Part shown: positions 14,943-20,362 of the stretch, one piece after another | How the letters are laid out: each line of letters starts with the position of its first letter | Numbering within the stretch: the first letter of the stretch is position 1 | From: Oscillospiraceae bacterium | GTDB lineage: Bacteria; Bacillota; Clostridia; Oscillospirales; Oscillospiraceae | Direction of reading: 5' to 3' | DNA: 20,362 bases | Assembly: GCA_015068335.1 (NCBI GenBank) | Contig: SVKT01000013.1 | Coordinates: forward strand, 1-20,362 | The notes under the pieces: generated by a model | Database searches by the model: none | What the model was told of the DNA's origin: nothing | The model's input: only the letters and a program-made list of their open reading frames with translations | Translations under genes and position numbers: made by a program

Positions 14943-15223
14943 TCTTTTCATCCTCCTGTCAAACTCGAAGGCTTTCGCCTCCATATCAATATAGTATTTT
15001 ACGTGGTTTTTGCGAACTTTGCAAGGTCAATTATATACAGAAAGTTCCTCCCTGTCCCCCGCGCCCGCCGCTTTTTTGCCCTCACAGGGCGTGTATTTGT
15101 CCTTCGTTCGCGCACATTTCAAGGAAACGATTCCAAAAACACTACATTTGTCCTCGTGGCAAAGACACCTCTGCATTGGTGATTTCGCCGAACACACCGG
15201 AACGCCTCTTGGATTTTAGACGC
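14943..15223 (-). promoter_or_regulatory. Gene-free region upstream of livK with two candidate promoters
   Basis: No gene is seen in the roughly 280 bases between the ftsH terminator and livK, apart from the ribosome binding site. On the minus strand TTGCAA (15019-15024) and TAAAAT (14996-15001) are 17 bases apart, a good sigma-A promoter. A second, weaker one is TATAAT (15030-15035) with GGGACA 17 bases upstream. Further up, ATTTGTCCT occurs twice in direct orientation (15095-15103 and 15146-15154), and GCCCT/AGGGC forms a small hairpin. The repeats could bind a regulator, but I recognise no known operator. Confidence 0.55.
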
Positions 15224-15255
15224 AAAAAACCGGAGCCGTCTGTGGTCGGCTCCGG
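15224..15255 (-). terminator. Rho-independent terminator after ftsH
   Basis: On the minus strand CCGGAGCCG pairs with CGGCTCCGG (9 bp, 8-base loop) and runs into six T (A run 15224-15229 on the plus strand). It lies about 10 bases after the ftsH stop and would end the dnaB-tilS-hpt-ftsH transcript. Confidence 0.92.
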
Positions 15256-15264
15256 GTTTGGGGG

Positions 15265-17148
<1,884 letters not shown>

Positions 17149-17164
17149 AAAAGGATCCCTCCGT

Positions 17165-17719
17165 TTAGTGATTGCTGTATACTTCGGGCTTCAACACACC
17201 GATGTACGGCACGTTGCGATAGCGCTGGGCATAGTCCAGACCATAGCCCACCACGAACTCGTCGGGGATGGTGAAGCCCGCCAGATCGGCGGTAACGGCC
17301 TTTTCCCGGCGCGCGGGCTTGTCCAGCAGCGTCACGATGGTGATGGACGCCGCGCCCTTGGCCAGGAAATACTGCTTCAAAAAGGCCAGCGTGTTGCCGG
17401 AGTCCAGAATATCCTCCACGATGACCAGATGGCGGCCGGTGATGTCCTGCTGCAAATCATAGTTGATGCGGACGCGGCCGGAGGACTCCGTGGCGTTCTC
17501 GTAGGAACTGACGGCAATGAACTCAATGTTGCTTTTGAGTTGGCAGGCGCGCATCAGGTCTGCCACAAACACGAAAGAGCCTTTCAGAACGCCCAGAAAC
17601 AGGGGGTTCTTCCCTTCGAACTTTTCATACAGTTCCGCGCCCATTTCGGTCACGCGCTGTTTCAGTTCCTCCTCGGTCACCAGAACTTTCAGAATGTCTT
17701 TTTCCATCTCACTTCTCAT
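17165..17719 (-). CDS. hpt: Hypoxanthine phosphoribosyltransferase
   Basis: A 184-residue purine salvage enzyme that makes IMP (and usually GMP) from hypoxanthine or guanine and PRPP. The PRPP-binding motif VIVEDILDSGNTL lies at 99-111, with E102, D103 and D106. Also seen are GVLKGSFVF (43-51), SSYENATESSG (71-81), TLLDKPARR (130-138) and the purine-binding segment FVVGYGLDYAQRYRN. Start: ATG at 17719 behind GAGGAG (8-base spacing); ATG 17707 is a less likely alternative. It overlaps the tilS stop by 11 bases, a gene order conserved in Firmicutes. Confidence 0.96.
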   Translation of the reverse strand: MRSEMEKDILKVLVTEEELKQRVTEMGAELYEKFEGKNPLFLGVLKGSFVFVADLMRACQLKSNIEFIAVSSYENATESSGRVRINYDLQQDITGRHLVIVEDILDSGNTLAFLKQYFLAKGAASITIVTLLDKPARREKAVTADLAGFTIPDEFVVGYGLDYAQRYRNVPYIGVLKPEVYSNH

Positions 17720-19067
17720 CGTTCTTCTCCTCTGTTTCCTGATGAAATATTACATAGATCGGTTTTGCAGATCCTTTTGGTACAAACTTCACGTCAACGC
17801 CCACACCGGGGACTGCCGCCGCCTGCCCGTCCACACGCAGCACAGGCACGGCGTCCCGCGCCGCCACAGACAGTCCCGCGTCGGCACAGAGCCGTTTCAA
17901 ACTGCGTGCTCCGCGGCTGCCGGGGAGGGTCATCCGATCCTCTCTGGCCCACGATGTCACCGTAAGCCGCGCGCCCTCCGGCGCGAAAAGCGCCGGGCCG
18001 CAGCCCTCTGCCGCCAGCGTTACGCGCCACGCGCCGAAGCGCACCGTCTCCCCGGGGGCGATGTCTGCCGCCTGCGGCGTCTTCGCCGCTTTCGCGATCA
18101 CCAGTTCCCGGGTTTCCCGACGCGCCGTCAGGCCGTAGGGCAGGGACAGGATTTTCCCCGGTGCGGCAGCCAGCAGTGCGCACACCGCCTCCACGTGGGC
18201 AGCGGTGAGATCCCGTCTTCCTCCCGCCATTCGGGCAAGGGCAGTATGAACAGCCCGGGCGGAAATCGCCTCCGCCGCTGCCAGGAATCCATCGGCGTCC
18301 AGATACAGGGCGGCGCCCGCTTCGCGGCAGTGCCGATCCAGCAGCGCCTCCGCCATAGAAGCAAGGGTCTCCTCATCCCTGCGCAGTTGCTGCGCCGTCC
18401 GGGTCATATTCTCCACCGTTCTGGGGTTCAGTTCCCGCAGCACCGGCAGCACCTTATGCCGCAGCACATTGCGGCTGACGTCATCCAGCGCGTTGGTGGA
18501 GTCCTCAACAAATACGATCTGATGCGCCTGCGCATAGGCCGCCAGTTCTGCCCGCGTAACGGAGAGAAAAGGTCTGGCGATGGCGCCCCGCCGGGGCGGG
18601 ATCCCTGCAAGCCCGCGGCTTCCGGTACCCCGCAGCAGGTTCAGCAGTATGGTTTCCGCGTTATCGTCGGCGTGGTGGGCCGTAAAGATCCACGCACAGC
18701 CCAGTCGCTGCCGCTGCCGTTCCAGAAATGCGTAGCGCACCGTGCGGGCGGCTTCCTCGATGGACTGCCCCGTCTCCGCGGCATAACCCAACACATCCCC
18801 ACTTTCGCAGACGAAGGGAATGCCGTGTTCGCCACACCATTTGCGGACGAAAGCCTCGTCACTGTCGGACTCCGCGCCGCGCAGACGGTGGTTGAAGTGG
18901 GCGGCAGTCACGGAGATCCCCTGCGTCCGGCCCCAGTGGGCAAGCAGATGCAGCAGGCACATAGAGTCCATCCCGCCGGACACGGCGCACAGCACGGACG
19001 TCGGTCGGCCGCCGCGCAGGTCTTCCAGAAAGGCTTGTGCGTCCTTCAACTCATTCGTCCTCGTCAT
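17709..19067 (-). CDS. tilS: tRNA(Ile)-lysidine synthase TilS
   Basis: A 452-residue protein, usual length. It ligates lysine onto C34 of the tRNA-Ile that reads AUA, using ATP, and so changes its decoding and charging from Met to Ile. The PP-loop is AVSGGMDSM (28-36). HFNHRLRGAESDSDE, ARTVRYAFLE, HHADDNAETILLNLLRGTG and GLAGIPPRRG follow. The C-terminal half carries the TilS substrate domains and ends with RSLKRLCAD-type segments. The ATG at 19067 gives a 17-base overlap with dnaB but has a weak site. TTG at 19049, one base after the dnaB stop and preceded by GAGGACG, is a serious alternative. Confidence 0.95.
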   Translation of the reverse strand: MTRTNELKDAQAFLEDLRGGRPTSVLCAVSGGMDSMCLLHLLAHWGRTQGISVTAAHFNHRLRGAESDSDEAFVRKWCGEHGIPFVCESGDVLGYAAETGQSIEEAARTVRYAFLERQRQRLGCAWIFTAHHADDNAETILLNLLRGTGSRGLAGIPPRRGAIARPFLSVTRAELAAYAQAHQIVFVEDSTNALDDVSRNVLRHKVLPVLRELNPRTVENMTRTAQQLRRDEETLASMAEALLDRHCREAGAALYLDADGFLAAAEAISARAVHTALARMAGGRRDLTAAHVEAVCALLAAAPGKILSLPYGLTARRETRELVIAKAAKTPQAADIAPGETVRFGAWRVTLAAEGCGPALFAPEGARLTVTSWAREDRMTLPGSRGARSLKRLCADAGLSVAARDAVPVLRVDGQAAAVPGVGVDVKFVPKGSAKPIYVIFHQETEEKNDEK

Positions 19068-20362
19068 AGCGATTGTCCAGCGTGGAGAACTGGGTATATT
19101 CGGGCATCCATCTCAAATTGACCGTGCCCGTTTCACCGTGGCGGTTTTTTGCCACGATGCACTCTGCAATGTTGTGCTTTTCGGATTCTTTGTTGTAATA
19201 ATCGTCCCGGTACAGGAACAGCACGATGTCCGCGTCCTGCTCGATGGAGCCGGATTCGCGCAGGTCCGACAGCATCGGGCGCTTGTCGTCGCGCTTTTCG
19301 TTGGCACGGCTCAACTGGCTGAGGCAGATGACGGGAACGTTCAGTTCCTTGGCCATAATTTTCAGCATACGGGACATATCGGAGACCACCTGTTGGCGGT
19401 TTTCGCCGCCGCCGTTCTTTCCGCCGGCGGAGGTCATCAACTGCAAATAGTCGATGACCACAAGGCCCAGATTGTCCAGCCGGCGGCACTTGGCGTTCAT
19501 ATCGGCCACGGACAGCATCGGGTTATCGTCGATACGGACGTCCAGTTTGTTCAGCACGGTGGCCGCACCGGCAATTTTTTCCCAGTCGGTCTCCCGCAGA
19601 TAGCCGGTTTTCAATCGGGTGTTCTCCACCAGCGCCTCGGAGGACAGCAGGCGGGTGGCCAACTGCTCCCGGGACATTTCCAGAGAGAACACCGCCACGG
19701 TCTTGCGGGAACTTTTTGCCACATTCAGCGCCACATTCAGCGCGAAGGAGGTCTTACCCATACCGGGACGGGCAGCCAGCAAAATCAGGTCGGACTTGTT
19801 CAATCCGGTGATCTTCGTATCCACCGCAGAAAGACCGGTGGACAGGCCGGGCAGGTGGTTTTCGCTCTCGCTCATCTCAGACAGGCGATCCAGCACGTCC
19901 GGCAGCACCTGCCGCAGGGGCACCATCTCCTGGGCGCTCTGGCCCCGGCGGATGGCGTAGACCTTCTGCTCCGCGGCCTCCAAAATCTCAGATGCCTCGC
20001 CGATGCCTTCCTGCACCAGCGCGGTGATCTCGCCGGCGGCCTGTGCCACGCCGCGCAGCAGCGCCTTGTCCCGCACGATGGCCACGTACTCCATCACATT
20101 GGCGCTGGTGGGGGTGATCTCCATCAGTTGGGCAAGGTAGGAGCGGGTGGTATTGTCGTCGTAGATGCCCGCCTTCTGCATTTCTTCGCACACGGTGATG
20201 CCGTCGATGGGGCGGGCATAGGTGAACATCGTATAGATGGTCTCAAAGATCTCACGGTTCTGCCGCAGATAAAAGTCCGCAGGGCGCAGTTTGTCCATCA
20301 CGTTCTTGACGCAGTCGGGGTCAATGAGCATCGAGCCCAGCACGGCCTGCTCTCCCTCCAAA
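19051..20362 (-). CDS. dnaB: Replicative DNA helicase DnaB (5' end outside window)
   Basis: 436 residues are visible and the frame is still open at the window edge. The first codon in view (TTG, Leu) belongs to the conserved segment LEGEQAVLGSML, so only a short N terminus is missing. The N-terminal helical domain (about 1-130) and linker precede a RecA-like motor. That motor shows Walker A ARPGMGKTS (197-205), FSLEMSREQLATRL, the Walker B-like VVIDYLQLM, SQLSRANEKRDDKRPMLSDL, and DIVLFLYRDDYY. It unwinds DNA ahead of the replisome as a hexamer. No intein is present. It leads the visible part of the tilS-hpt-ftsH unit. Confidence 0.97.
   Translation of the reverse strand, partial: LEGEQAVLGSMLIDPDCVKNVMDKLRPADFYLRQNREIFETIYTMFTYARPIDGITVCEEMQKAGIYDDNTTRSYLAQLMEITPTSANVMEYVAIVRDKALLRGVAQAAGEITALVQEGIGEASEILEAAEQKVYAIRRGQSAQEMVPLRQVLPDVLDRLSEMSESENHLPGLSTGLSAVDTKITGLNKSDLILLAARPGMGKTSFALNVALNVAKSSRKTVAVFSLEMSREQLATRLLSSEALVENTRLKTGYLRETDWEKIAGAATVLNKLDVRIDDNPMLSVADMNAKCRRLDNLGLVVIDYLQLMTSAGGKNGGGENRQQVVSDMSRMLKIMAKELNVPVICLSQLSRANEKRDDKRPMLSDLRESGSIEQDADIVLFLYRDDYYNKESEKHNIAECIVAKNRHGETGTVNLRWMPEYTQFSTLDNRYDEDE

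Noticed and set aside
14943..15229. Possible small RNA or short gene upstream of livK
   Set aside because: The short open frames here lack ribosome binding sites and the only hairpin lacks a T tract in either direction; promoter elements explain the region better.

Overview
The window is a gene-dense, GC-rich bacterial chromosome segment. Several things point to a GC-rich anaerobic Clostridia, most likely a gut member of the Oscillospirales: strong AGGAGG-type ribosome binding sites, the Firmicutes order dnaB-tilS-hpt-ftsH, an arginine deiminase operon with a YfcC-type carrier, and a PflX-like radical SAM protein. No rRNA, tRNA, CRISPR array, insertion sequence or phage gene was found. The lineage is inferred from gene order and family resemblance; no search was run.

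Layout, left to right. (1) 1-511 (+): the C-terminal end of a surface protein with a cadherin-like beta-sandwich repeat and a membrane anchor, closed by a strong terminator. (2) 3241-587 (-): mutY, a small membrane protein, a zinc-ribbon protein and a PflX-like radical SAM enzyme, each overlapping or touching the next. (3) 3307-5408 (+): a MerR-family regulator with two C-terminal membrane helices, then YbjQ-family, metallo-beta-lactamase-fold and Cys-rich small proteins. They lie behind a promoter with the 19-bp spacer and internal dyad typical of MerR regulators, and end at a bidirectional terminator. (4) 9155-5407 (-): the arginine deiminase pathway genes arcA and arcB and a YfcC-family carrier, with no carbamate kinase gene in the window. 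(5) 9921-9301 (-): a lone lipoprotein. (6) 14942-10059 (-): a complete branched-chain amino acid ABC importer, livK-livH-livM-livG-livF. (7) 20362-15265 (-): dnaB (its 5' end lies outside), tilS, hpt and ftsH.

How the genes work together: arcA, arcB and the carrier would turn imported arginine into ornithine and carbamoyl phosphate. The liv system would import branched-chain or related amino acids. Together they suggest an amino-acid-using anaerobe. The dnaB-ftsH block is housekeeping: replication, tRNA-Ile decoding, purine salvage and membrane proteolysis. The MerR cluster looks like a small stress or metal response unit whose regulator is tethered to the membrane.

The most unusual signal is compositional. 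The tetranucleotide CATG was found only twice in 20.4 kb (3239 and 10745), although CAT followed by C, A or T is common throughout. Such avoidance of one palindrome suggests long exposure to a CATG-specific restriction-modification system encoded elsewhere.
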